This document shows, one piece after another, positions 36,155 through 46,063 of a stretch of 64,000 nt of DNA. The notes beneath the pieces were generated by a model. The model was not told the DNA's origin and searched no databases. It saw nothing but the letters and a program-made list of their open reading frames with translations. The stretch lies in assembly GCA_963787045.1 (NCBI GenBank), contig CAWBBR010000036.1:248001-312000 (forward strand), given 5' to 3'. Source of the stretch: DATJGR01 sp963787045. GTDB taxonomy: Bacteria > Pseudomonadota > Gammaproteobacteria > Pseudomonadales > Azotimanducaceae. Numbering within the stretch: the first letter of the stretch is position 1; the number at the start of each line of letters is the position of its first letter. Made by a program: the position numbers and the translations under genes.

Positions 36155-37191
36155 TCGATGCCGCGGGCCGAGAGCGCGATTCTTGCCGCAGGCCTTATCG
36201 AATCGACGAGCCAGTCGCCGAACCGCTCGAAGTCGGGGTAGGAGCGGGCGACGTCGCTCAAGTGATGGAGTACCGGTTCGATGTCGACGAGGTGACTTGG
36301 CCGCGAGTCGCGCAGTTCGAGGCGCGAGAAGATGCCGATCGCTTTCAACTGGCGCTGCATCGCGGTCATGTCCAGCTGTCGGGCGAATTGCCCGGCGTCT
36401 GCCTCGAGCGGCAATCCGGCGGCCATGCCGCGCGCATGAAAGCGCGCGCGCCAACGGGCGATCTCGGCCTCGTCGAAACGAACGTAGCAGTCGCGCAGCA
36501 GCGACGCGATGTCGTATAGGGCGGGTCCGTGCAGGGCGTCCTGAAAGTCGACGACGCGCGTTACCCGATCGGGTCCCCACAGCAGATTGCGCGAGTGGAA
36601 ATCGCGGTGGACGCACACCTTGCCCTGTCGGTCGACACAGTCGATGAGCGCCTTCCAGAGATCGTCGAGCATTCCCCCTTCTGCTTTCGTCAGCGAGCGC
36701 CGCAACATCCCGTCGAGGAACCAGACCTTGAACAGCTCCAGTTCGTCGTGGAAACGCTGGCGGGTATACGGCGGCACTACTCCGTTTGCGCTGCCGACCT
36801 GCGCGATGGTGATCATCGTGTCGAGCGCAGCTTCGATGGCGACATCGTGTTCGTCGGTGCCGTAGACGGTCGAGTACATGAGTTCGCCGAGGTCCGACAC
36901 GAGCAGGAATCCGCGGTCGATGTCGCTGGCGATGACTTCCGGAACACGAACGCCGGCATCGCGGAACAGCTTCGATAGCCGCACGAACTGGGCGTTGTTC
37001 TCCGTTGCCGGCGGCGCGTCCATCGCAATGAGCGTTCGAGCAGGTGTGTGGACGCGATAGAACTGACGGAAGCTCGCGTCACCGACAACCGGTCGCCAGT
37101 CGTTCGCGACGGCCTCGCCAGCAGATGCGAGTACACCATCGACCCAACTCTCGAGTGCGTTCCGTCGGCCAGATGATTGGGCGGTTTGCAT
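36142..37191 (-). CDS. amgK: Anomeric MurNAc/GlcNAc kinase
   Basis: Phosphorylates the anomeric carbon of MurNAc and GlcNAc in cell-wall recycling, feeding MurU. 349 residues from ATG 37191. Aminoglycoside-phosphotransferase fold: SFRQFYRV near the N terminus, the catalytic loop VCVHRDFHSRNLLW (His-Arg-Asp and Asn) and VVDFQDALHGPALYD (metal-binding Asp). It is divergent from lptD with 34 bases between. Confidence 0.93.
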   Translation of the reverse strand: MQTAQSSGRRNALESWVDGVLASAGEAVANDWRPVVGDASFRQFYRVHTPARTLIAMDAPPATENNAQFVRLSKLFRDAGVRVPEVIASDIDRGFLLVSDLGELMYSTVYGTDEHDVAIEAALDTMITIAQVGSANGVVPPYTRQRFHDELELFKVWFLDGMLRRSLTKAEGGMLDDLWKALIDCVDRQGKVCVHRDFHSRNLLWGPDRVTRVVDFQDALHGPALYDIASLLRDCYVRFDEAEIARWRARFHARGMAAGLPLEADAGQFARQLDMTAMQRQLKAIGIFSRLELRDSRPSHLVDIEPVLHHLSDVARSYPDFERFGDWLVDSIRPAARIALSARGIECAG

Positions 37192-37225
37192 TACTCGAAT
37201 GTTATCATCCGCGCGCAATTCCACG

Positions 37226-39728
37226 ATGCCACCGATGCGTTCAGCAGTTCTTCTGGCCTGCAGTGCAGCTTTTGTGCTCAGCGTTCACGCCGACGACCGT
37301 TGGGTATGCAGTCCGTCGTCCGATGGGACGGGCTGGCAGTGCTCCGGTACCGGTACGTTGCCGACGCCCGCAGAGAAATCCGCAGCACCCGGTGCCCCCA
37401 ACGCGCCCACTCCGCCGCCGAAGGTACCGCCGGCGAAAGCTGCTGCAATCACACTCGACTGGGTGCCGCGCTCGGAGTTGCCGGCGTCGCGCTTGAGCAC
37501 GCTGCCCGAATATTGCGACGGCGCATACGTCGAGCCTGCATTTCCACCGCTAAAAAAGGGCGAACTCGAAACGTTGCCGCTGCACGCGGAGGCACAACAG
37601 CTGCAGTACTGGCTGCAGGATCGCGCGGACTTGAGCGGGTCGGTGGAAGTGACGCGTGGCAATCAAACGTTGATCGCGAACGAGGCGACGTATCACGAGA
37701 CGGAACAAACGGTCACCGTAGACAACGGCGTCACGCTGCGTCAGCCGGGGATGTTGATCGTCGGTGATTCGGCGATCTTCATGATCGACACCGGCGCCGC
37801 GTCGGTCACCGACTCCCAGTTCGTTCTGCAGCCGAACGAGTTGCGCGGTACCGCGCAGGTACTCGATCGCAGCGGCGAAGGCGACATCAAGGTGTCGCGC
37901 GGTTCGTTCACCCGATGTGAGCCGGGCAACGACGAATGGCGCCTCACGAGCAGCACGATGAACATCGCCAATGGGTCGAAGTTCGGCACGGCGACGAATG
38001 CCGTGCTGCGCGTGCACGATGTGCCGGTGTTCTACACGCCGTACATTCGATTTCCGGTAACCAACGAGCGCATGAGCGGCTGGCTGTTTCCGGACATCGC
38101 GGTCGGCGACGCGAACGGTACCGATATCGCGGTGCCGTATTACCTGAATCTGGCGCCGAACTACGATGCGACGATTACGCCGCGCTACATCTCCGAGCGG
38201 GGCTCCGATCTCGAAGGCGAATTGCGTTTCCTTTCGCCCTATGGGAAGGGTTACGTCGGAGGCGCGTTCCTGCCGAAAGACGACGATTACAACGGCCAGT
38301 ACTCGCGTACCGATTTCGACAACCTCGGCTTGCCGGGTCCGTTCGATCCGGCGAACCGATGGTTGTTCACGGCGAAGCAGCAAGGGACGTACGGCGCCTT
38401 CACCACCGAGGTGAACACGACCAAGGTGAGCGACTTCGACTATTTCCGCGATCTCGGCAGCAACCTCGCGTCGGCGAGCCAGGTGCAGTTGCAGCAGTAC
38501 GCGGCCGCGTCCTTTGCGCACGGTGGACTATCGACGCGCGTGTGGGTACAGGACTTTCAGCGCCTCGACGTCGCGGTCGTCGAGCCGTACCGGCGTTTGC
38601 CGGAGGTCGACGTCAACTATGCGAGCCAACTGTTCGGCCCGGTCGCGTGGACGGTCACGTCTTCGTGGGCGAGTTTCGAGCGTCCCGAACGGCCAGTTCA
38701 CCGGCATCCAGCAGATCAACGGCGACCGGTTGAACATCGAGCCGCGCGTGCGTTTGCCGTTCGACTGGACGCCCGGCTTTCTGCATTTCACCGGCGGCTA
38801 TCGGTACACGAAGTACAACCTCGATGACGTGCCGATCGGCACCGACGAGGAACCTGACCGGAAGATCTGGATGGGCTCCGTGGACAGCGGCCTGTTCTTC
38901 GAACGCGAGTCCGAACTGTTCGGCGGCGGGATCCAGACCTTGGAACCGCGCTTGTTCTACCTCTATCAGCAATACCGCAATCAGAACGAGCTACCGGAGT
39001 TCGACGTCAGCGATCTGTCGTTCACGTTCGATCAGCTGTTTCGCGACAACCGCTTCGCCGGCATCGACCGCATCGGCGACGCCAATCAGTTGACCGCCGC
39101 CGTGACGACGCGTTGGTTGAATGCGGACACCGGCATGGAACGGTTTCGCGCGAGTCTCGGACAGATCTTCTACTTCGAGGATCGGCAAGTGACGTCGAGC
39201 GGAGTGGTTACGGCCGACGATGTCCACAAGAGCTCGGCGTTTGCCGGCCAGATCGGCGCCACGATCAGCACGGCGCTGGTTTTCTCCACCAGCGCGACGT
39301 GGGACCCGAACGACGGCCAGCTGAACGAGATCGGCTCGACGCTGCAGTACCGGGCCGACAACCGGCACATCATCAACCTGAGCTATCGCCGCCGCGACGA
39401 CATTCAACCGTTGTTGAAACAGACCGACGCTTCCTTCTACTGGTCGATCTTCCGTCAATATGCGTTGATCGGTCGCTTCGACTACGACCTCGAGGAGCAT
39501 CGAACTATCGAGGCGCTCGGGGGTCTTGAGTACAGTGATTGCTGCCTGCAGATCCGGGTCGTGGGGAGGAAGTTCCTGTCGACGCCCGGGAGCACGGTTA
39601 CGCCGGACGCCCAATCCGACGAGGGAATTTTCATTCAAGTCGTCTTCAAAGGTCTCGCCAGCCTCGGGGGACGGATCGATTCGATGATGCATTCCGGCAT
39701 CCCCGGATATGTAGCGGAGGAGTTCTGA
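37226..39728 (+). CDS. lptD: LPS-assembly outer-membrane protein LptD, one frameshift
   Basis: Inserts lipopolysaccharide into the outer leaflet with LptE. About 834 residues after the frame change near 38690 is corrected (extra C in CCC). Signal peptide (VLLACSAAFVLSVHA), N-terminal jellyroll domain with LSGSVEVTRGNQTLIANEAT, then the barrel. Cys residues at WVCSPSSDGTGWQC, FTRCEPGNDEW and the double Cys SDCCLQIR fit the inter-domain disulfides known in E. coli. Starts at ATG 37226 (or 37235). Stop overlaps surA (TGATG). Confidence 0.95.
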
Positions 39729-41032
39729 TGTCGCTCAAGTGGTGGCTATGCGGGTTGCTGATCCTGATCGGATCGGCGGTGCACGCCGTACCGAAAGATC
39801 TGGATTACGTCGTGGCGATCGTCGACGACGACGTCGTGCTTGCGACCGAACTCGTCAATCGCCTGGCGTCCGTCCGCAAACAGATGATCGCCGCAAAGAT
39901 GCCGATTCCGGCCGACGACGTGCTGTTCAACCAGATGCTCGAGCGTCTGGTCATGGAAGACATCCAGCTGCAGATGGGTCAGCGCGCCGGCGTGCGGATC
40001 GATGACGAAACGCTGACCAATGCGCTAGAGGGGATCGCGAAGCAGAACAACATGACGCTCGAAGAGTTCACGAGCGCGCTCGCGCGCGATGGCATGGCAT
40101 ACGGCGACTTTCGCGAGGAGGTTCGCCGCGAGATGATCATCCAGCGCGTTCAGCGCAATCGCGTGAACAGCCGCATCTATCTATCAGACGAAGAGATCGA
40201 TGCATTCCTCGCGTCGCCGCTCGGCAAACGCACGCTGTCCGACGAGTATCGCGTAGGGCACATTCTGATCGCGGTCGACAACGAAGCATCGCAGGCCACG
40301 GTTGCGAAGGCCGAGCAGGAAGCGAATTCGATATACGAGGAATTGAAAGGGGGCGCCGATTTTCGCCAGATGGCCATCGCGCACTCGTCCGATTCCCGGG
40401 CGCTGGAAGGCGGCGATCTCGGGTGGCGGAAGGCCGGTGAACTGCCCAGTCTGTTCGCCGAACAGGTCTTCGCCCTCGAGGTGGGCCAGACCGCTGAGCC
40501 GATCCGAAGCGGCAGCGGCTTCCACATCGTGCAGCTGTTGGAGAAGCGCGGCGCCGGTACCGAAGTGGTGGAGCAGACGCTGGTGCGGCACATTCTCGTA
40601 AAGCCGTCAGAAATCCGCAGCGAGGCCGACACGCAGGCGCTGATCCAGCAGATCCACGATCGGATCGTCGCGGGCGAGGATTTCGAGGCGCTCGCCCGTC
40701 TCTACTCCGAAGACCCGGGCAGCGCGCTGGCGGGCGGCGACCTCGGCTGGTCCGAACCGGAGAAATTCGCGCAGGAATTCGGCGACATGATGAAAGAAAC
40801 GCCCACCGGCAAACTGAGCGAGCCGTTCCACACGAAATTCGGCTGGCACGTGCTGCAGGTGATGGATCGTCGCCAGCACGACATGAGCGAAGACGCGCGT
40901 CGCAACCTGGCGATCCGCGTGCTGCACAATCGTCGCTACGAGGAAGAGCTGCAGGAATGGCTCAAGGAAATCCGCGACGAGGCGTATGTCGAAATCCGGG
41001 TGACGAATGACGGCAAGCCGAAGGCCGAGTGA
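39728..41032 (+). CDS. surA: Periplasmic chaperone and peptidyl-prolyl isomerase SurA
   Basis: 434 residues. Signal peptide (about 1-20) then the N-terminal chaperone module (VVAIVDDDVVLATELVNRL), two parvulin domains (EYRVGHILIAVD to about 280; VRHILVKPSEIRSEAD to about 390) and a short C-terminal helix. Assists folding of outer-membrane barrels, including LptD. ATG overlaps the lptD stop. Confidence 0.97.
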   Translation: MSLKWWLCGLLILIGSAVHAVPKDLDYVVAIVDDDVVLATELVNRLASVRKQMIAAKMPIPADDVLFNQMLERLVMEDIQLQMGQRAGVRIDDETLTNALEGIAKQNNMTLEEFTSALARDGMAYGDFREEVRREMIIQRVQRNRVNSRIYLSDEEIDAFLASPLGKRTLSDEYRVGHILIAVDNEASQATVAKAEQEANSIYEELKGGADFRQMAIAHSSDSRALEGGDLGWRKAGELPSLFAEQVFALEVGQTAEPIRSGSGFHIVQLLEKRGAGTEVVEQTLVRHILVKPSEIRSEADTQALIQQIHDRIVAGEDFEALARLYSEDPGSALAGGDLGWSEPEKFAQEFGDMMKETPTGKLSEPFHTKFGWHVLQVMDRRQHDMSEDARRNLAIRVLHNRRYEEELQEWLKEIRDEAYVEIRVTNDGKPKAE

Positions 41033-41995
41033 ATGAACGCGCCGCTGGCCCTGACTACCGGTGAACCCGCCGGCATCGGGCCGGATCTTGCGGTGACGTG
41101 GGCCCAGCGAACGCGCGCCGCAGCGGTGGTCGCGGTGGCCGATCCCGATCTGTTGCGCTCGCGCGCGAAGCAGCTCGGTCTTGAACTGACGATCGTCGAC
41201 TATCCCGGGCCGGTCACGCGGGCGGCCGGTTCCTTGTCGGTGCAACCGGTTCGAATCGGGGTGGAGGCCGTGGCAGGTCGTCTCGACCAGCGCAACGTAC
41301 CTTTTGTGTTGGAAACGTTGGCCACCGCGGCCGACGGCTGCATCAAGGGGACGTTCTCCGGAATGGTCACCGGGCCGGTGCAGAAATCCGTCGTCAACGA
41401 CGCGGGAATAGCTTTTTCAGGACACACGGAGTTTCTCGCCGAACGTTGCGGCAGCGCGACGGTCGTCATGCTGCTGGTGGCGGACGATCTGCGGGTTGCA
41501 TTGGCGACAACGCACGTGTCGTTGGCCGAAGTGCCGGCGTTGATCACTCGACAACGCCTCACCGATGTTCTGGACGTGCTGATCGCCGATCTGAAGACGC
41601 GATTCGCGATCGCGCGACCGCGCATTCTGGTCGCGGGCCTCAATCCGCATGCCGGAGAAGGCGGTCATCTCGGGCGCGAGGAGATCGACGTGATTGCGCC
41701 GGTGTGCCGGGCGTTTGCGGACCGTGGTGTCGTCGGGCCACTGCCCGCCGATACCCTGTTCACCCAACGGCACCTTGCAGGGGCGGACGCAGTACTCGCG
41801 ATGTATCACGACCAGGGATTGCCGGTGCTGAAACACGTCGGATTCGGAAACGCGGTAAACGTGACGCTGGGGCTACCCATCGTTCGTACCTCGGTCGATC
41901 ACGGCACTGCCCTCGACCTGGCGGGGCGTGGCGGCGCGGACATCGGCAGTTTCGTCGCGGCGATCGAACTCGCCGATAAACTCGCGCGCTCGTGA
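41033..41995 (+). CDS. pdxA: 4-hydroxythreonine-4-phosphate dehydrogenase
   Basis: NAD-dependent step of pyridoxal phosphate synthesis. 320 residues. Motifs: LTTGEPAGIGPDL at the N terminus, VTGPVQKSVVNDAG, GHTEFLAERCG, GLNPHAGEGGHLGREE and MYHDQGLPVLKHVGFG with the metal His. Starts directly after the surA stop. Confidence 0.97.
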   Translation: MNAPLALTTGEPAGIGPDLAVTWAQRTRAAAVVAVADPDLLRSRAKQLGLELTIVDYPGPVTRAAGSLSVQPVRIGVEAVAGRLDQRNVPFVLETLATAADGCIKGTFSGMVTGPVQKSVVNDAGIAFSGHTEFLAERCGSATVVMLLVADDLRVALATTHVSLAEVPALITRQRLTDVLDVLIADLKTRFAIARPRILVAGLNPHAGEGGHLGREEIDVIAPVCRAFADRGVVGPLPADTLFTQRHLAGADAVLAMYHDQGLPVLKHVGFGNAVNVTLGLPIVRTSVDHGTALDLAGRGGADIGSFVAAIELADKLARS

Positions 41996-42762
41996 GCCAC
42001 CAGCCAAGACGCCGCTTCGGCCAACACTTCCTCGACAGCGAAGCCATCCTCGAAGCGATGGCGGAACGACTCGCGTATTCGCGCGCCGATCCGGTGCTCG
42101 AGATCGGGCCTGGCGAAGGCGCGCTGACGCGTCATCTCGTTGCCGCTTCGGACGACGTAACGGTGGTCGAGATCGATCGCGATCTGGTGGGCCTGCTGAA
42201 GCAGCGCTTTGCCGGCCTTCGCGTCATCGAAGCGGATGTGCTGCGTCTGGATCTGGCGCCGTTGATGACGTCCGGCCGACGCGTCGTCGGAAACTTGCCG
42301 TACAACATTTCGACGCCGCTGCTGCTAAGGTTGCTCGAAGTGCTTCCGGGGATCCGCGACCTGCATTTCCTGCTGCAAAAAGAGGTGGTCGATCGGCTGG
42401 GCGCCGCGCCGGGCAGCAAAGACTGGGGTCGACTGTCGGTACTGACGCAGTACAGCGCCACTGTGCAGCCGCTGTTCGACGTCGGCCCCGAACACTTCCG
42501 TCCGCCGCCGAAAGTGATGTCTACGTTCGTGCGCATCATGCCGAAGCCGAACCCGTTGCAGCTGCGGTCGCGCAATGCGTTGGTCGTCGTGTTGCGCAAC
42601 GCTTTCCAACAGCGCCGTAAGACGCTGCGCAATGCACTACAATCCCTGAGCATCGATTGGAACCGGGTCGGTGTCGATCCAGGTACGCGCGCGGATGCCG
42701 TCGATCTCGCGGGCTATGTGGATCTCGCCAACCTCGTTGCGGAGCAACGCGAGCATGAGTGA
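41992..42762 (+). CDS. ksgA: 16S rRNA dimethyladenosine transferase
   Basis: Dimethylates two adjacent adenosines of helix 45 in 16S rRNA. 256 residues from a GTG that overlaps pdxA (GTGA). RRRFGQHFLDSEAILEAM, the SAM motif VLEIGPGEGALTRHL, the acidic VVEIDRDLVGLL and the catalytic GNLPYNISTPLL are in order. Loss confers kasugamycin resistance in other bacteria. Confidence 0.97.
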   Translation: MSHQPRRRFGQHFLDSEAILEAMAERLAYSRADPVLEIGPGEGALTRHLVAASDDVTVVEIDRDLVGLLKQRFAGLRVIEADVLRLDLAPLMTSGRRVVGNLPYNISTPLLLRLLEVLPGIRDLHFLLQKEVVDRLGAAPGSKDWGRLSVLTQYSATVQPLFDVGPEHFRPPPKVMSTFVRIMPKPNPLQLRSRNALVVVLRNAFQQRRKTLRNALQSLSIDWNRVGVDPGTRADAVDLAGYVDLANLVAEQREHE

Positions 42763-43132
42763 GAAACGCAGCTTCGAAATCGATGTAGAGCCCCGCTACG
42801 TCGCGCGCGAATCCGATCCGGAAGCGAAGCGCTGGGTGTTCGCGTACACGATCACGATACGCAACACCGGCGAAGTCGCCGCGCAACTGAATCATCGGCA
42901 CTGGATCATCACGAACGCCGATGGCGTGCGTCAGGAAGTGCGCGGCCGTGGTGTCGTCGGTGAGGAACCGCACATCGAGCCGGGCGCATCGTTCCGGTAC
43001 ACGAGCGCCGCGGTGCTCGAGACGCCGGTCGGTTCGATGCAGGGTCACTACGAGTTCGAAGCCGACGGTGGTGAGCGCTTCCTGGTGCCGATCCCCGTAT
43101 TTTCATTGTCAGTTCCCAACCTGGTCCACTGA
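42755..43132 (+). CDS. apaG: ApaG protein
   Basis: 125 residues from ATG 42755. Fibronectin-III-like beta-sandwich with ARESDPEAKRWVFAYTITI, LNHRHWIITNADG, VRGRGVVGEEPHIEPGASF and PVGSMQGHYEF, all family signatures. Function is uncertain; the family may bind divalent cations or pyrophosphate. Overlaps ksgA by 8 bases and apaH by 1. Confidence 0.96.
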   Translation: MSEKRSFEIDVEPRYVARESDPEAKRWVFAYTITIRNTGEVAAQLNHRHWIITNADGVRQEVRGRGVVGEEPHIEPGASFRYTSAAVLETPVGSMQGHYEFEADGGERFLVPIPVFSLSVPNLVH

Positions 43133-43944
43133 TGTCCGTATACGCGATCGGCGATGTTCAGGGTTGTTACGATTCGCTGCAGCGTCTGCTAGAGAAAGTC
43201 GACTTCGACGAAAAAAGAGACCGGCTCTGGTTCGTCGGCGATCTGGTCAATCGCGGTCCCGCCTCGCTGCCCACGCTGCGTTTCGTCAAGGATCTGGGCG
43301 ATCGGGCGGTCACCGTGCTGGGTAATCATGACCTACATCTTTTAGCGGCGGCCGCCGGACACCGTGCACCGAAATCGAGCGATACGCTGGCACAAGTCCT
43401 CAAAGCGCCCGATCGTGACGCGCTGATCGATTGGCTTCGCCGCCGACCTTTGTTCCACATCGACGAACAGCTGGGGTTTGCGATGGCTCATGCGGGTGTT
43501 CCTCATATCTGGAACTTCGATGTTGCGATGCAACGCGCGCACGAAGTCGAAGGAGTGCTCGCCGGCGATGACTGTGGCGCGTTGCTTGCAGAGATGTATG
43601 GCAACTATCCCGCGTGTTGGAGCGATGGGCTCAAAGGAATGGAACGGACGCGCTCGATCATCAACTATCTGACGCGAATGCGGCTGATCGATGCTGTTGG
43701 CGTTCTCGAGTTGACCTACGACGGCGGCTTGGAAGGCATGCCGCGTGGTTACGACGCGTGGTTCGATTTCTATCGCGAGAAGCGTCCGCGTTTGCCGCTG
43801 GTGTTCGGCCATTGGGCGGCGATCAACGGTCAGTGCGACGTTGCAGACATGTATGCATTGGATACGGGTTGCGTTTGGGGCAACAGCCTTACCGCGCTGC
43901 GCCTCGACGATCTTGAACGGTTTTCCGTCGATTCTGTCGAATAA
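43132..43944 (+). CDS. apaH: Symmetrical Ap4A hydrolase
   Basis: Splits diadenosine tetraphosphate to two ADP, and in E. coli also removes Np4 caps from RNA. 270 residues. Metallophosphatase motifs: YAIGDVQGCYDSL, FVGDLVNRGP, VLGNHDLHLLA and MAHAGVPHIWN. Last gene of the lptD-apaH run, all translationally coupled. Confidence 0.97.
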   Translation: MSVYAIGDVQGCYDSLQRLLEKVDFDEKRDRLWFVGDLVNRGPASLPTLRFVKDLGDRAVTVLGNHDLHLLAAAAGHRAPKSSDTLAQVLKAPDRDALIDWLRRRPLFHIDEQLGFAMAHAGVPHIWNFDVAMQRAHEVEGVLAGDDCGALLAEMYGNYPACWSDGLKGMERTRSIINYLTRMRLIDAVGVLELTYDGGLEGMPRGYDAWFDFYREKRPRLPLVFGHWAAINGQCDVADMYALDTGCVWGNSLTALRLDDLERFSVDSVE

Positions 43945-44127
43945 CAGTGAGTAGCTGCGTCGACAAATTGACACAGGTGTGACGGAGTTAACTGGCGCTT
44001 CGGTGCGCGCTGTACTACGGTTGTAGATAGGCGCACCAGGCGAGGGACTCACGGCAGGGCGCCGCAGTGTGAGACCTCCGTCATGTGGATCGATCCCCTG
44101 GTCGATCGTTTACATGGAGGAGAACAC

Positions 44128-46050
44128 ATGGGCGTTTTCGAGCACTACCGCAGTCGTTACGACGCATCACAGGAAGAGCGGTATTCGCTGAAGGAGTTTC
44201 TCGAGATCTGTCGAGCCGATGCGACGGCTTACGCCACGGCAGCGGAACGTTTGCTGCTCGCGGTCGGGAAGCCCGAGTTCGTCGACACCTCGAAGGATGC
44301 CCGCCTTTCGCGGATATTCTCGAACAAGGTGATCAAGCGGTATCCCGCGTTCGACGAGTTCTACGGTATGGAAGACGCGATCGAGCAGATCGTTTCGTTC
44401 TTCCGGCATGCCGCTCAAGGACTGGAGGAGCGTAAGCAGATTCTGTATCTGCTCGGTCCCGTCGGCGGCGGCAAGTCTTCGCTCGCGGAACGACTGAAGG
44501 CGATGATGCAGCGGATGCCGTTCTATGCGATCGAAGGATCGCCGGTGAACGAATCGCCGCTCGGTCTGTTCGATCCTTCCGAAGACGCCGGCATTCTCGA
44601 AGACGACTACGGTATTCCGCGCCGCTACCTGCGCAGCGTCATGTCGCCGTGGGCGGCCAAGCGCCTCAAGGAATTCGGCGGGGACATCTCGCAGTTCAGG
44701 GTGGTGAAGCTCTACCCGTCGATTCTCGATCAGATCGCGATTGCGAAGACCGAGCCGGGCGACGAGAACAACCAGGACATCTCGGCGCTGGTCGGCAAAG
44801 TCGACATCCGCAAGCTCGAGGAATTCGAACAGAACGATCCTGACGCTTACAGCTACTCCGGTGCGTTGTGCAAAGCGAACCAGGGGTTGATGGAGTTCGT
44901 CGAGATGTTCAAGGCGCCGATCAAGGTGCTGCACCCGTTGCTGACGGCCACGCAGGAAGGCAACTACAACGGCACGGAGGCGATCGGCGGCATTCCGTTC
45001 GACGGCGTCGTGCTGGCGCACTCCAACGAAGCCGAATGGCAGAACTTCAAATCCAACAAGAACAACGAGGCGTTCATCGACCGCGTTTACATCGTGAAGG
45101 TGCCGTACTGCCTCCGCGTCTCGGAAGAAGTGAAGATCTACGAGAAGCTGATCAAGGGCTCGTCGCTGAGCAAAGCGCCGTGCGCGCCCGATACGATGCG
45201 CATGCTGGCGCAGTTCTCGGTACTGTCGCGGCTCAAGGAGCCCGAAAACTCGAATCTGTTCTCGAAGATGCGCGTTTACGACGGCGAGAACCTGAAGGAC
45301 ACCGATCCGAAGGCGAAGACGCTGCAGGAATATCACGATGCCGCCGGCGTCGACGAAGGCATGCAGGGTCAATCGACGCGGTTCGCGTTCAAGATTCTGT
45401 CGAAGGTCTTCAACTTCGACGCGAGCGAGGTCGCCGCGAATCCCGTGCACCTGATGTACGTGCTCGAACAGCAGATCGATCAGCAGCAGTTCCCGGAAGA
45501 CACGCGCAATCGCTACCTCGGATTCATCAAGGAATTCCTTGCGCCGAAATACATCGAGTTCATCGGCAAGGAAATTCAGACGGCGTATCTCGAGTCGTAT
45601 TCCGAATACGGCCAGAACATCTTCGATCGCTATGTGATTTACGCGGACTTCTGGATTCAGGATCAGGAATACCGCGATCCCGAAACCGGCGACATCCTCA
45701 ATCGCTCGTCGCTGAACGAGGAACTGGAAAAGATCGAGAAGCCGGCCGGCATTTCGAATCCGAAGGATTTCCGCAACGAGATCGTCAACTTCGTGCTGCG
45801 CGCCCGTGCGAACAACAACGGCCAGAATCCGTCGTGGCTCGGTTACGAAAAGCTGCGAACGGTCATCGAGAAGAAAATGTTCTCGAACACCGAAGATCTG
45901 CTGCCGGTGATTTCGTTCAACGCGAAAGGCTCGAAGGACGAGCAGAAGAAGCACAATGACTTCGTCGCGCGGATGGTCGATCGCGGCTATACGGAGAAAC
46001 AGGTCAGGTTGCTCGCCGAGTGGTATCTCCGGGTTCGCAAAGCCCAATAG
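44128..46050 (+). CDS. prkA: PrkA-family serine kinase/AAA protein (YeaG)
   Basis: 640 residues from ATG 44128, preceded by GGAGGAG. Walker A LLGPVGGGKSSLAE (about 110), the PrkA core with VVKLYPSILDQIAIAKTEPG, ATQEGNYNGTEAIGGIPFDG, HSNEAEWQNFKSNKNNEAF and the C-terminal WLGYEKLRTVIEKKMFSN. In E. coli YeaG belongs to the stationary-phase and nitrogen-starvation response. The 183 bases upstream hold a perfect TTGACA (43968-43973), but no good -10 at standard spacing, and a half-matched CRP-like site (TGTGA at 43978). Confidence 0.97.
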   Translation: MGVFEHYRSRYDASQEERYSLKEFLEICRADATAYATAAERLLLAVGKPEFVDTSKDARLSRIFSNKVIKRYPAFDEFYGMEDAIEQIVSFFRHAAQGLEERKQILYLLGPVGGGKSSLAERLKAMMQRMPFYAIEGSPVNESPLGLFDPSEDAGILEDDYGIPRRYLRSVMSPWAAKRLKEFGGDISQFRVVKLYPSILDQIAIAKTEPGDENNQDISALVGKVDIRKLEEFEQNDPDAYSYSGALCKANQGLMEFVEMFKAPIKVLHPLLTATQEGNYNGTEAIGGIPFDGVVLAHSNEAEWQNFKSNKNNEAFIDRVYIVKVPYCLRVSEEVKIYEKLIKGSSLSKAPCAPDTMRMLAQFSVLSRLKEPENSNLFSKMRVYDGENLKDTDPKAKTLQEYHDAAGVDEGMQGQSTRFAFKILSKVFNFDASEVAANPVHLMYVLEQQIDQQQFPEDTRNRYLGFIKEFLAPKYIEFIGKEIQTAYLESYSEYGQNIFDRYVIYADFWIQDQEYRDPETGDILNRSSLNEELEKIEKPAGISNPKDFRNEIVNFVLRARANNNGQNPSWLGYEKLRTVIEKKMFSNTEDLLPVISFNAKGSKDEQKKHNDFVARMVDRGYTEKQVRLLAEWYLRVRKAQ

Positions 46051-46063
46051 GAGCCGCGATAGC

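Noticed and set aside
43988..44004. Sigma54-type promoter ahead of prkA
   Set aside because: GG and GC elements are nine, not ten, bases apart and the rest of the consensus is weak.
44167..46047. Minus-strand open frame of 626 codons over prkA
   Set aside because: Antisense shadow of a well-conserved gene.
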